From Corynebacterium glaucum (GTDB lineage: Bacteria > Actinomycetota > Actinomycetes > Mycobacteriales > Mycobacteriaceae): a DNA stretch of 64,000 nucleotides. Position 1 is the first letter of the stretch. Each line of letters starts with the position of its first letter. The DNA lies in contig NZ_CP047358.1 in the NCBI RefSeq assembly GCF_030408855.1, positions 1,798,001 through 1,862,000 on the forward strand. Direction: 5' to 3'. Of this stretch, positions 1 to 8,371 are shown one piece after another. The translations under genes were made by a program, and so were the position numbers. The notes below the pieces were generated by a model. That model saw only the letters and a program-made list of their open reading frames with translations. It had not been told where the DNA came from and made no database searches.

Positions 1-342
1 TACGCGCAACGCGGCATCGAACTGGGTGGCGTCTTCGTGCGTCGAGGCAGTGACCGTCGAATAGCCGTCGCGCTCGGCGGCCTGCTGGATCGCCGTGGCC
101 ATCTCCGCAAAGTAGGGGTTGACCAGGCTGGGCACAGTCAGTCCGATGGCCGCGGAGTTGGAGTTCCGCAGGCCCCTCGCCTGCAGGTTGGGCAGATAGT
201 TCAGTTCGCGGGCGGCCTTTTCCACCCGGTCTCTCGTGGTGGTTGAGATCGCGGGGAATCCGGAAAGCGCCCGTGAGGCGGTGGAGACGGACACGCCAGC
301 CTGCTCTGCGACGTCTCGCAAAGTCGCGCGACGAGGACTCAC
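1..342 (-). CDS. LacI-family transcriptional regulator, N-terminal part (cut by window edge)
   Basis: The first 114 codons are present; the rest lies beyond the left edge. The N-terminus has the LacI helix-turn-helix (LRDVAEQAGVSVSTASRAL) and the hinge region (YLPNLQARGLR), followed by the start of the periplasmic-binding-like effector domain (IGLTVPSLVNPYFAEM). The GTG start at 342 is chosen because AAGGAGG lies 8 nt upstream; an in-frame GTG slightly further up is the alternative. A palindromic operator and a promoter lie just upstream, suggesting autoregulation. The sugar or nucleoside ligand cannot be told from this fragment. Confidence 0.9.
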   Translation of the reverse strand, partial: MSPRRATLRDVAEQAGVSVSTASRALSGFPAISTTTRDRVEKAARELNYLPNLQARGLRNSNSAAIGLTVPSLVNPYFAEMATAIQQAAERDGYSTVTASTHEDATQFDAALRV

Positions 343-392
343 CGTGACCACCTCCTTCGATTCCGGATTTGCAGACTGCTGCAATTGCTTGT

Positions 393-406
393 TGCAAACG
401 TTTGCA
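393..406. promoter_or_regulatory. Palindromic LacI-type operator TGCAAACGTTTGCA
   Basis: This is a perfect 14-bp palindrome with the central CG typical of LacI/GalR-family operators. It begins about 12 bp downstream of the -10 box of the predicted promoter, over or just after the transcription start. The regulator bound here would block its own transcription. Autoregulation is inferred from position. Confidence 0.75.
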
Positions 407-417
407 TCTCACCCTCA

Positions 418-447
418 ACCCTAGGAAAATCCTGCGAAAGCCGTCAA
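418..447 (-). promoter_or_regulatory. Sigma-70-type promoter of the LacI-family gene
   Basis: On the minus strand TTGACG (-35) and TAGGGT (-10) are separated by 18 bp. They lie directly upstream of the palindromic operator and the LacI-family start codon. Confidence 0.6.
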
Positions 448-514
448 GTGATTCAGTTCACCAATAGCCCCTTTTGTGCCCCGGTCGCGCAGCTAGAGAA
501 ATTATTTATTCAAC

Positions 515-1669
515 TTATTCGAAGTGGCGGTGATGCGCCACATCATTGAATGCCCGCACAACCCCGAAGTCACCGTAGAACTCGACCACGGACACGCTCG
601 CCAGATCAAGGAAAATGTGTTTGAACGTCTCCGCGTTCGTGCCCAGTGCCTGCCGGATCACCGACTTAATCGGCGTCATGTGCGCCACAACCAGCACCGT
701 CTGCCCCTCGTGCGCCTCCTGCACCTTCAGTCGCTCGCGGGTCACCCGTCGGTGCAACTTGGCCAGGGATTCGCCGTTCGGAGGGCTTTCGCTTGACGAC
801 GCCTCCCACACGCCCACCTGCTCCGGGTACCGCTGGAGAGCCTCGTACCGAGTCAGGCCTTCGAAGTCCCCGAAATCAACTTCTCGGAAGCCGTCGTACA
901 CCTCGATGTCCGACTCGTCGCGGCCGAGGGCTTCAGCACAGTGCTTTGCGGTCTGCAGCGCGCGGCGTTGCGGCGATGAGATGATCGCATCGATCTGCCC
1001 CATCTGTGCGACTGCCGCGGCAGCGCGCTTCGCCTGCGCGTGACCGATATCGGTGAGCTCCGGTTCGGCAGCGCCGGAAAATCGGCGCTGTGCGGAGTGC
1101 TCAGTCTGGCCGTGGCGCAGGAGGACGAACCGGGTGCGCGGCGCTTTCGCATCGGACCAATGCGCAGGGCCGGCGACAACGTGCGATTGCTTCTTCTCCG
1201 CTTGCGCTTCGCGCTCTGCAGTCGCGGGCGAGGCCGGCGCGTCCAGCACGCGCGGGGTGCCGTCCTTCGCGGCGGCGTCCATGGCAACGTTGGAAAGCTC
1301 GTCGGCTTTCTTGTTCTTGGCGCGCGGAACCCAGGTGTAGGTCACCTCATCGAAACCCTGCGCGATTTTGCGGGCCTCAAGCGCGAGATCCTTCATGTCC
1401 GGGTGCTTGATCTTCCAGCGGCCATTCATCTGCTCGACGACAAGCTTGGAGTCCATCGACACGTCCACCGCGGTAGCCCCCAGGTCGCGCGCGGCCTCGA
1501 GCCCGCGCAGCAGGCCGTGGTACTCGGCGACGTTGTTCGACGCTTTCGCACCGACAACATAGGCAACTTCGGCGAGCGTCTCACCACCCTCGCCGTAGAC
1601 CACGGACCCGGAACCGGCCACGCCCGGGTTGCCGCGGGAGCCGCCGTCGCAAAACATTGCTACGCGCAT
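515..1669 (-). CDS. Bifunctional RNase HI / acid phosphatase (histidine phosphatase domain)
   Basis: A 384-residue fusion. Residues 1-135 are an RNase HI domain with the D-E-D-D catalytic set visible at D8 (FCDGG), E49 (NVAEYHG), D73 and D123. A linker of about 40 residues leads to a histidine phosphatase domain with the RHG motif at 185-187 (H186) and the second catalytic histidine near H330 (VVAHMTP). The same architecture is known from mycobacterial Rv2228c, where RNase H acts on RNA:DNA hybrids and the C-terminal half is a phosphatase. It lies 14 nt downstream of the zinc-ribbon gene on the same strand and probably shares its transcript. Confidence 0.93.
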   Translation of the reverse strand: MRVAMFCDGGSRGNPGVAGSGSVVYGEGGETLAEVAYVVGAKASNNVAEYHGLLRGLEAARDLGATAVDVSMDSKLVVEQMNGRWKIKHPDMKDLALEARKIAQGFDEVTYTWVPRAKNKKADELSNVAMDAAAKDGTPRVLDAPASPATAEREAQAEKKQSHVVAGPAHWSDAKAPRTRFVLLRHGQTEHSAQRRFSGAAEPELTDIGHAQAKRAAAAVAQMGQIDAIISSPQRRALQTAKHCAEALGRDESDIEVYDGFREVDFGDFEGLTRYEALQRYPEQVGVWEASSSESPPNGESLAKLHRRVTRERLKVQEAHEGQTVLVVAHMTPIKSVIRQALGTNAETFKHIFLDLASVSVVEFYGDFGVVRAFNDVAHHRHFE

Positions 1670-1683
1670 GCCAACCCCATTAC

Positions 1684-2367
1684 CTACTGCTCCGGGGTAA
1701 CGCGCACGAGCAGCGCGCCGCAGTTCGGACAGGTCGGCAGCTCGTCGACATCCGCGCCCATGACTTCAGCGCGCTCCGCCGGCGGAAGCTGGATAAAGCA
1801 GGAGTTGCAGGTCCGGCCGTTGAAGGCTGCGGCGCCGATGTCGTCGTAAAGCGAAAGAAGCTCCTCCGGCAACCCGACGCGGAGTGCGGCCGTATCCACC
1901 GGCTCGACCTCCGGCAGCGCGTCGACGGCGCGCTGGGCGGCCTCAACCTTGCGATTCGCCTCGTCCAGGCGCGCGCCGTGGTTGTCGCGGTTGTTTCGCA
2001 GCGCGGCGATCTCGTTGTGCGCCTCCTTGAGCTCAGAGAGCAGATCGGCGATTCTCGACTTCGCGGCGTAGCGGTCGTGCTCCAAATCCTTTCGGCGCTC
2101 CGGGTCGGTCTCGGCGGAGAGCTGGTGCTTGTCGTCCAGCTCACGGCGCTTGAGCTTGCGTTCGTCCTCCTGGATGCGCAGGATCTCCAGCTCCATATCG
2201 TCCACAGCCATCTGCGCGGCGGACGCGGCGGACGCGATGCGCTCGCGCTCGGCGGTGAGGCGCTCGAGCTCCTTCTCCTCCTCACGCTTGCCGCCGGGGT
2301 GGGCGGCTGCACGCTCGGCTTCGGCGAGCTGCAGGAGTTTCAGCTGCTGGTCTTTGGGCAGGTGCAT
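1684..2367 (-). CDS. Coiled-coil protein with C4 zinc ribbon (Rv2229c type)
   Basis: A 227-residue protein. Residues about 5-150 are highly charged and read as long coiled coil. The C-terminus has two CxxC knuckles (C187/C190 in TCNSC and C213/C216 in CPNC), giving a zinc ribbon. The family (C4-type zinc ribbon, formerly DUF164) is conserved in actinobacteria between the Nif3-like gene and the RNase H/phosphatase gene, as here. Molecular function is not established; nucleic-acid binding is a common suggestion for this fold. Confidence 0.88.
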   Translation of the reverse strand: MHLPKDQQLKLLQLAEAERAAAHPGGKREEEKELERLTAERERIASAASAAQMAVDDMELEILRIQEDERKLKRRELDDKHQLSAETDPERRKDLEHDRYAAKSRIADLLSELKEAHNEIAALRNNRDNHGARLDEANRKVEAAQRAVDALPEVEPVDTAALRVGLPEELLSLYDDIGAAAFNGRTCNSCFIQLPPAERAEVMGADVDELPTCPNCGALLVRVTPEQ

Positions 2368-2379
2368 GGCGTGACTCCT

Positions 2380-3531
2380 TCAGTGCTTCGGGTGCTCGGT
2401 TTTCGACGGGTGCGCGGACACGGTCCACGGGTCGGTGCGGATCGGGATGATCTCGGTCTCCACACCCAACTCGGCCACGATACCCGCGGCCTGTTCGGTC
2501 CAGGGGAATTCGCTGGCCCAGTGGGCGGTATCGATCACGGCGGGACCGCCGGCGCGCAGGTGCTCATCGACGGGGTGGTGGCGCAGATCCGAAGTCACGT
2601 ACACGTCCACGCCCAGCTTGGCTACGTCTTCAAGGAAGCCGTCTCCCGAACCGGAGGACACCGCGACCTTCCGCACCATCCGCTCCGGGTCGCCGGCGGC
2701 GCGCACGCCCCACGCGGTTTCCGGCAGGGCGTCGGCGACCTGCTGCGTGAATGCCGCGAGCGTCATCGGCTCGGGCAGCTCCCCGATGCGGCCCAAACCG
2801 GTGGCGTTGGAAAGGTCCCGAGTCTCGGCCATCTGCACTACGTCGAAGGCGGGTTCTTCGTACGGGTGGGCGTTGCGCAGGGCGTCGATAAGCTTCCTGC
2901 GGAGGGTGGTGGGTGCGACAAACTCGACGCGCGTCTCGCTGTCGCTGTAGTGCTTGCCGATCGCGCCTTCGGTGGGGTCGGCACCTTCGACCGGGGTGAA
3001 GCGGCCGGTGCCGTCGATCGCGAAGGCGCACTCGCGGTAGTTGCCAATCTCGCCCGCGCCAAGCTCGAACAGCGCCGCCATCACGCGCTCCACATCAGCC
3101 GGTGGGATGTGCACGCCCCACTTGTCAATGCCGTCGAGGTGCACCGGCTTGATCGGCCGCCCCGGAGTAATGCCCACCAGCTCGGCCAGCTTGTCCGAGA
3201 CTCCCGGGCGCGCGGAATCCGCGTTCGTGTGCGCCGCGAACAACGCCACCCCACCTTTCAACAAAGTGTGGATGACCTTGCCCTTTGGCGTATCCACTGC
3301 CACGGAAGACACCCCTCGCAGCAGCAGTGGGTGGTGCACGACCAGCATTTGCGCTTGGCTTTCGACGGCAGCCTGCGCCACCTCCAAAGTGCAATCCAGC
3401 GCGAAAGCGACTCGGCTCACCCCGTCGTCCGGGTCGCCACAGATCAACCCGACCTTGTCCCAGCTTTCGGCGAGCTGCGGCGGGTAGGCGGCCTCCAGCG
3501 CGGCGACGACATCTGCAACGGTGACACTCAT
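2380..3531 (-). CDS. Nif3-like dinuclear metal centre protein
   Basis: A 383-residue member of the Nif3/YqfO family, reading MSVTVADVVAALEAAYPP from the ATG at 3531; the frame extends 16 codons upstream, but that extension does not fit the family. Metal-binding signatures are visible: the HH pair in VVHHPLLLRG, FAAHTNADS, and a late H/E pair in HWASEFPW. The mid-protein insertion (about 130-240) matches the longer YqfO-type members. Biochemical role is unsettled. It lies 12 nt upstream of the zinc-ribbon gene and diverges from the HAD gene. Confidence 0.92.
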   Translation of the reverse strand: MSVTVADVVAALEAAYPPQLAESWDKVGLICGDPDDGVSRVAFALDCTLEVAQAAVESQAQMLVVHHPLLLRGVSSVAVDTPKGKVIHTLLKGGVALFAAHTNADSARPGVSDKLAELVGITPGRPIKPVHLDGIDKWGVHIPPADVERVMAALFELGAGEIGNYRECAFAIDGTGRFTPVEGADPTEGAIGKHYSDSETRVEFVAPTTLRRKLIDALRNAHPYEEPAFDVVQMAETRDLSNATGLGRIGELPEPMTLAAFTQQVADALPETAWGVRAAGDPERMVRKVAVSSGSGDGFLEDVAKLGVDVYVTSDLRHHPVDEHLRAGGPAVIDTAHWASEFPWTEQAAGIVAELGVETEIIPIRTDPWTVSAHPSKTEHPKH

Positions 3532-3554
3532 GGCACCCAGCCTACAAATTGGGC

Positions 3555-4223
3555 ATGCTGGTGCGCGTGACTGCATCATCTGGCCCCACCACCTTGCTCC
3601 TTGACGTCGACGGCACTCTCATCGACTCCTACCCCGGCATCCGCGAAGGATTCGTGCGCGGGCTCGACGCGGTGGGCCACCCGCTGCCCGACGAGAGCTT
3701 TATCAAGCGCATCCCCGGCCCACCGATGCGGGAGTCGATGGCGGCGGCCGGTCTCGACGAAGCCGACATCGACCGCGCGCTAAGCGTGTATTCGGAATTC
3801 ATGTCGATCGAGGGCTGGCAGGTCTTCACCGTGTTTGACGGCGTGGTCGAGGCAATCCGGGAGTGGAAGGAACAAGGGTTGCAGGTGGTCACGGCGACGT
3901 CGAAAAGCGAAAAGTTCGCTCGGCTGGCGCTGGAAGAAGCTGGAATTCTGCCGATGATCGACTTCCTGGGGGCCGCGGACTACGACGTAGACCGCACCAC
4001 GAAGATCGAGGTGATCCGGCACGTGCTGGACTCGGTGAACCCGCACAACCCGCTGATGGTGGGCGACCGCAAGCACGACTTTGCGGGCGCGGCGGAGTTC
4101 AACCTCCCGTCCGTAGCCGTGACGTGGGGCTATGGTGATGCAGACGAATGGGCGCAGGCGACGCACATCGCGCGCGACACCGAGGAGCTGAAGGAGATTG
4201 TGAGGAACCATGTCGGACGCTGA
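3555..4223 (+). CDS. HAD-family hydrolase (PtkA-type position)
   Basis: A 222-residue HAD phosphatase-like protein. Motif I is DVDGT (D17, D19), motif II is VTATSKS and motifs III/IV lie around KIEV and MVGDRKHDF. Start is taken as ATG 3555 because TACAAAT lies 6 nt upstream, a leaderless arrangement; GTG 3567 is possible. The stop overlaps the next gene by 14 nt, so the two are translationally coupled. In mycobacteria the HAD protein at this position is PtkA, reported to phosphorylate the tyrosine phosphatase PtpA; orthology here is inferred from synteny. Confidence 0.88.
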   Translation: MLVRVTASSGPTTLLLDVDGTLIDSYPGIREGFVRGLDAVGHPLPDESFIKRIPGPPMRESMAAAGLDEADIDRALSVYSEFMSIEGWQVFTVFDGVVEAIREWKEQGLQVVTATSKSEKFARLALEEAGILPMIDFLGAADYDVDRTTKIEVIRHVLDSVNPHNPLMVGDRKHDFAGAAEFNLPSVAVTWGYGDADEWAQATHIARDTEELKEIVRNHVGR

Positions 4224-4719
4224 GCAAAGCGGCAACCAGGGCGAGAACACAGCGCAGCTGCACATCGACTTTGTGTGCACGGGCAACATCTGCCGCTCGC
4301 CGATGGCGGAGGTCATCGTTCGCCAGAAGCTTGAGGACGTCGACTTGGGCGACGCCGTGCGCGTCACCTCCAGCGGCATCGGCGACTGGCACGTCGGCCA
4401 CGCAGCAGACAAGCGCGCTCTGGTTGAGCTGGCCGAGCACGGTTACGACGGCTCCGAGCACCGCGCGCAGCAGTTCGGCGCGGAACAGCAGAACGCGGAC
4501 TTGATAATCGCGCTGGACACGAACCACGTCTCTGAGCTGGTCGCACGCGGCGTGCCGGAGGAGAAAGTGCGCCTGCTGCGTTCCTTCGACCCGGATGCGG
4601 ACGGCGAGGGCGTGGCCGATCCCTACTACGGCGGCCCGGAAGGCTTCACCACCACCCGCGAGCAGATCGAGGCCGCAGCTGACGGCATTATTGCTTGGGT
4701 GGGCGAGCGACTAAACTAG
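4210..4719 (+). CDS. ptpA: Low-molecular-weight protein-tyrosine phosphatase
   Basis: A 169-residue LMW-PTP. The P-loop CTGNICRS gives the CX5R nucleophile and arginine (C23, R29), and the DPYYGG loop supplies the general acid (D137). The N-terminus carries about 15 extra polar residues compared with typical members. It starts inside the end of the HAD gene with AAGGAG upstream. In mycobacteria PtpA is secreted and dephosphorylates host and self proteins; in corynebacteria the substrate is not known. Gene symbol by synteny and motif. Confidence 0.92.
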   Translation: MSDAEQSGNQGENTAQLHIDFVCTGNICRSPMAEVIVRQKLEDVDLGDAVRVTSSGIGDWHVGHAADKRALVELAEHGYDGSEHRAQQFGAEQQNADLIIALDTNHVSELVARGVPEEKVRLLRSFDPDADGEGVADPYYGGPEGFTTTREQIEAAADGIIAWVGERLN

Positions 4720-4725
4720 CGCCTT

Positions 4726-5703
4726 GTGAGTACCCAGCAAGCCGGAAATAAACCGTGGTGGAAGACCTTTCTCACCCCGGGCTGGGTCATCGCCGCGATT
4801 TTGATCGTGGCGTTTTCCTACTTCGCGTTCACGTTCCTCGCGCCCTGGCAGCTGGGCAAGAACGAGCGCTTGGAGCATCGCAACGAGCAGATCGTCGAGG
4901 CCTTTGAGCAAGACCCCGTGCCGCTTGCCCAGGTGCTCGGCGCAGACGGCTCCTTCGACCCCGAACAGGAGTGGACGCGCGTCACGGCCACGGGCCGCTT
5001 CACCTCCGACGAAGTCCTGCTGCGCCTGCGCCCCGTCGACCGCACGCCCGCATTCCAGGTGCTTGCGCCGTTCGAGCTTGAAACCGGCCAAACCATCCTG
5101 GTCAACCGCGGCTGGGTCCCCGCCGAGGACTCCACGCGCGTGCCCGCATTCGACGCCCCGCCTACCGGCGACGTCACCATCACCGGCATGATGCGCGTCG
5201 ACGAAGGCACTCACCCCACCGCGCCGAACCACGACCAGGGCTACCAGATGGTCTACTCCATCAGCCCAGGCCAGGTGGGCGAACTCATCGGCACCGACCT
5301 CGCCAGCCCCTACATCCAGCTGCTCTCGGACTCCCCCGGCGTCCTCACCGCCGTCCCGCTTCCGCAGCTCGAAACCGGCAACCACCTCTCCTACGGCCTG
5401 CAATGGATACTCTTCGGCATCCTCGCTCCCGCCGGCCTCATCTACTTCATCGTCGCTGAAACGCGCGAGCGTCGCCGCTTCCGTCAGGAGCAAGAGGAGC
5501 TTTTGCTTGACGACGCCACCGTCAACGGCGCCGAACCTAATCCCGATTCCGGTTCTGTGGAAGAACAGGAGGGCGTCGATAAGCAAACTGCTCCTGCTGC
5601 TGGTGCCACTGCTGCTCCGGCCCCCGCACGGGCGCGCTACGGCGAAGCCCGGCGCAACCCGTGGGCTTCGGCCTACGATAGGCAGCGCGACCGCACCCGC
5701 TAG
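4726..5703 (+). CDS. SURF1-family cytochrome oxidase assembly protein
   Basis: A 325-residue membrane protein with the SURF1 layout: an N-terminal transmembrane helix at about 18-38, a large extracytoplasmic domain with the conserved LVNRGWVP motif, and a second helix at about 222-242. A low-complexity tail of about 80 residues (Glu- and Ala/Pro-rich) ends in a basic patch. SURF1 proteins assist haem a insertion into cytochrome aa3 oxidase. GTG start at 4726, 6 nt after the ptpA stop. The last 75 nt of the coding sequence are the beginning of an 80-bp repeat that recurs 1 kb downstream. Confidence 0.92.
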   Translation: MSTQQAGNKPWWKTFLTPGWVIAAILIVAFSYFAFTFLAPWQLGKNERLEHRNEQIVEAFEQDPVPLAQVLGADGSFDPEQEWTRVTATGRFTSDEVLLRLRPVDRTPAFQVLAPFELETGQTILVNRGWVPAEDSTRVPAFDAPPTGDVTITGMMRVDEGTHPTAPNHDQGYQMVYSISPGQVGELIGTDLASPYIQLLSDSPGVLTAVPLPQLETGNHLSYGLQWILFGILAPAGLIYFIVAETRERRRFRQEQEELLLDDATVNGAEPNPDSGSVEEQEGVDKQTAPAAGATAAPAPARARYGEARRNPWASAYDRQRDRTR

Positions 5704-5708
5704 CTGTA
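5629..5708 (+). repeat. 80-bp direct repeat, copy 1 (SURF1 3' end)
   Basis: These 80 bases, covering the last codons of the SURF1 gene and its stop, recur at 6668-6747 with a single mismatch (C to T). Weaker similarity runs a few bases further upstream. The two copies bracket the DUF3800 gene exactly. Confidence 0.95.
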
Positions 5709-5709
5709 G

Positions 5710-5738
5710 TTGAGTTAGACGACGGCCCGCTCTAGAAT
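5710..5738 (+). promoter_or_regulatory. Promoter of the DUF3800 gene
   Basis: TTGAGT (-35) and TAGAAT (-10) are separated by 17 bp. The promoter begins 2 bp after the first 80-bp repeat, so the DUF3800 cassette carries its own promoter. Confidence 0.65.
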
Positions 5739-5773
5739 CGGCTATGGACGCACTCCGGTGCTCCAATTCCGAG

Positions 5774-5794
5774 GCTCGTGCTAACCGCACGAGC
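5774..5794 (+). other. Hairpin in the DUF3800 leader
   Basis: GCTCGTGC and GCACGAGC form a perfect 8-bp stem with a 5-nt loop, followed by TTTCG. It lies between the predicted promoter and the start codon of the DUF3800 gene (20 nt before the ATG). It could attenuate transcription or stabilise the leader; the sequence does not decide. Confidence 0.55.
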
Positions 5795-5814
5795 TTTCGT
5801 GTGTCAGGGGGACA

Positions 5815-6659
5815 ATGTACTTAGGCTATTTCGACGAGTTCGGGCACAACGGGGCATTCATCTCTCGGCATCATCCCAAGTACAACACCCACCCAGTATT
5901 TGGGATAGGTGGGTTCATCATTCCCGCCGACAATGTTCGTCAGCTGTCGGGGGTTTTCGCCACGTTAAAGAGGCGGGGCTCAAAGAAGGGATCCATGCGA
6001 AAGTTATTGCCAAGGGAAAGCCGGTTGAGCATTGGGAGAAGAAGGGCGCCTCACTACTCACGACTAACAATGTCCGCAAATACCGCGAAGTCCGGGGCAT
6101 GGTGAACCGACTGCTGAACACCTTGGATCGTCTCGATGCGAAGATGGTGTTTTACGGGCAAGAGAAACCCCGCGGCCCTAATGATGAGACTGCGGAGAAC
6201 GAAACCTCACGGTACGACCACGCGATGAAACAGCTCATCCAGCGCGTCAACCGTTCTCTTCCCGACGGTGAAAACTACCTATTGCTCATGGATAAGCAGG
6301 GCCCTAAAGAGCGGATGGAGATTTTCGCCTCTAGTGCCGCCTTTATGTTCTCCCATCGCGAAGCCGACCGGTTGCTTGAGCCGCCTCTCGAAGTGGAGAG
6401 TCACTTGTACCAAACCGTGCAATGCGCAGACTGGCTATGCGCACTTGTAGGCCGCATAGCTGGTTACAAATACGATCCGGGGTTCAATGAGCATTCTTGG
6501 GCCGTGACATACTTCGGCGAGCGACTCGCGAAAATAGTCTCTGAGCAGAGCAAGATACGCGCCGCCGACAATGGAAAAGACATGTACGGCAATCATCTTG
6601 GGAGTCACACTCAGTGTTTCTCATATACGGAGATCCGACGTCATCTGGAGCGTCGGTAG
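5815..6659 (+). pseudogene. DUF3800 domain gene with -1 frameshift
   Basis: The start (MYLGYFDEFGHNG, with CAGGGGGAC upstream of ATG 5815) has the DUF3800 N-terminal motif, a variant of YxDESG with acidic residues of an RNase H-like fold. After about codon 48 the homologous sequence continues in the -1 frame (RHVKEAGLKEG, then KVIAKGKPVEHWEKKG) to a normal C-terminus with QTVQCADWLCALV. Adding one T to the run at 5954-5957 would restore one frame of about 281 codons. It is therefore a recently broken gene, a phase-variable one or a sequencing error. DUF3800 proteins are often found near defence genes; the cassette is flanked by 80-bp direct repeats. Confidence 0.8.
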
Positions 6660-6667
6660 CCCCGGCG

Positions 6668-6747
6668 CGGGCGCGCTACGGCGAAGCCCGGCGCAACCCG
6701 TGGGCTTCGGCTTACGATAGGCAGCGCGACCGCACCCGCTAGCTGTA
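6668..6747 (+). repeat. 80-bp direct repeat, copy 2
   Basis: 79 of 80 bases match 5629-5708. It begins 8 bp after the DUF3800 stop and precedes the next gene by 18 bp, so this copy now sits where the SURF1 end would have been before the cassette arrived. Confidence 0.95.
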
Positions 6748-6765
6748 TCCGACGAAGGGGACGCC

Positions 6766-7407
6766 ATGCACCCAGGTTCTGTGCCGACCGATGCTGACAT
6801 CGCGCTTGTGGAGTCCAGCCTTGAAACGTTCGCGCGCGTGGGCATCACGCTTAACGACGACATCGAGGCTGAGGATGTCGAAGATGCCGTGGCCGACGAC
6901 TTGGCCACTTTCCGCTCGTACCCGCTGACCACTGTCGCGGGGTTGCACGACCCGGATGGTGCGCCGTTTCTGAACGGTGCCGTGGTCTCATCCGTCGAGG
7001 TGGAGGCCGGTGTTATTTCCGCTGAGGACATCGTGGCAATCGTCGAACGCTTCGCAGGCGCAGCAGGTTCCGAAGCCACCGACGTCGCGGTCATGCCCGA
7101 CCCGGAGACCGACGGGGCGACCGGATCCGTGCGGGTGCGCTTCGGCGAATGGGATGTCACCGACATCAACTACGACTTCCTGCCGACTGACGGCGACGGC
7201 GCCGACGCTAACGGCACTGACGCTGGCACCGCGAGCCGGACGTTCGAGCTCGACGTCATCGCAGCGGCACTGCCCGTCGACGCTGCGGCTGCCACCTTCC
7301 CCACCCCGGACGGCCGCGACGTGACGCTGTTCATCCCCGCTGGCGCTGGCTCGGATGTCGCCGAAGCGCTGTTCGCGGCGATCGAGGCCGAGTTCGAGAT
7401 TCAATAG
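6766..7407 (+). CDS. Acidic cytoplasmic protein of unknown function
   Basis: A 213-residue, strongly acidic protein (many D, E, A) without signal peptide or membrane segment. There may be two similar halves: a domain at about 1-120 and another after the Gly/Asp/Ala-rich linker (DGDGADANGTDAG) at about 145-160. No family recognised. GAAGGGGAC precedes the ATG. Before insertion of the DUF3800 cassette it would have lain directly behind the SURF1 gene. Confidence 0.7.
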   Translation: MHPGSVPTDADIALVESSLETFARVGITLNDDIEAEDVEDAVADDLATFRSYPLTTVAGLHDPDGAPFLNGAVVSSVEVEAGVISAEDIVAIVERFAGAAGSEATDVAVMPDPETDGATGSVRVRFGEWDVTDINYDFLPTDGDGADANGTDAGTASRTFELDVIAAALPVDAAAATFPTPDGRDVTLFIPAGAGSDVAEALFAAIEAEFEIQ

Positions 7408-7452
7408 ACACTTGAATATCATCCGAATAAAGATAGACATTCGGAGGTATTC

Positions 7453-8346
7453 GTGAAGCGACTAACTGCAGCTGCGGCGACCGTGGTGTTTTCCGGTGCT
7501 GGTTTGTTGGGATGCGGAAGCCAAGACGAGCAGCCCAGTTCCCCTCCTGCGGCTTCCAGCTCATCATCGGAGACAACACCTGCTGTTTTCACACACCAGG
7601 AAGTAGGAATCGGTGAAACGTTTGACGTTGGGGAAATGGGAGACCAAGTCAACCTGACCATCACGGAGTTGACGGTCGGAGGAGATTGCCGATACGGACC
7701 CAATGAGTACGGTCTGCAACCCGAGGCGGAAGAAGAATATCTGCAGATTTGGGCAGAGGTGGAACCGGTTCAGCTAATCCACAACACCTGGACCATGCTC
7801 AACGATCCGAAGTTCGTCGACAAGGATGGCTTCACACAATCGCTCAAGATGGACTCCGAATGTCGACCTCCCAGTGATGGCTTCGAGAGCTGGTCTCAAA
7901 CCGTCGATCAAGGTGAGAAGATACGGGTTTACGGTGTTTTCCACATTCCGAACGAAGCCACGGAGCTGAAGTTTGAGTCGTACCGGTTGCCGCTGAACGA
8001 GGCCACACCCAACACAGCTTCCATTCGTCCGCCTGAAGCCACGGTGGAGGCCGACCTGGTTGAATCAGCTCCATACGTCGCGGAATGCCTTGAAGGCACT
8101 CCCGGCCCCGCACTCTGGTCTGATGGAGAGGTCCGTTACTCGGAGGATTGCTTCCAGAAACTTGGAGGCCCTGCCTACCTCGAACAGGAGGGCCAATCAG
8201 GGCTTAAACCTGGCGGCGCAGCGGTCAATGGGTATGGCTACGACGAGTACGGGTACCCGAACAGAACAAGTGGCGAGATTCAGGCCGAGTGGGGCTGCCA
8301 ACAGGGTTACATCACCGACCCGGCGATCTGCTCCCATTTCGAATAA
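7453..8346 (+). CDS. Secreted lipoprotein, DUF4352-like
   Basis: A 297-residue lipoprotein. The N-terminus is a type II signal peptide with lipobox LLGC (C21), then a Ser/Pro-rich tether. The folded part starts with VGIGETFDVGEMGDQVNLTITELTV, a pattern like the immunoglobulin-like DUF4352 domain of extracellular lipoproteins. The C-terminus (after about 230) is Gly/Tyr-rich with cysteines (CQQGYITDPAIC). GTG start at 7453 with CGGAGG upstream. Ligand unknown. Confidence 0.8.
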   Translation: MKRLTAAAATVVFSGAGLLGCGSQDEQPSSPPAASSSSSETTPAVFTHQEVGIGETFDVGEMGDQVNLTITELTVGGDCRYGPNEYGLQPEAEEEYLQIWAEVEPVQLIHNTWTMLNDPKFVDKDGFTQSLKMDSECRPPSDGFESWSQTVDQGEKIRVYGVFHIPNEATELKFESYRLPLNEATPNTASIRPPEATVEADLVESAPYVAECLEGTPGPALWSDGEVRYSEDCFQKLGGPAYLEQEGQSGLKPGGAAVNGYGYDEYGYPNRTSGEIQAEWGCQQGYITDPAICSHFE

Positions 8347-8371
8347 CCGAGCCTTTGTAGAGTTGGCAGCC

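Noticed and set aside
1657..3570. A 637-codon plus-strand frame over the zinc-ribbon and Nif3-like genes
   Set aside because: It is a mirror frame of two well-recognised genes, rich in Gly/Arg/Val, with no ribosome site.
5629..6747. Insertion sequence around the DUF3800 gene
   Set aside because: The flanks are direct, not inverted, repeats copied from the SURF1 gene, and no transposase is encoded.
7419..7703. Minus-strand frames opposite the lipoprotein start
   Set aside because: They are image frames of the lipoprotein signal region with no ribosome site.
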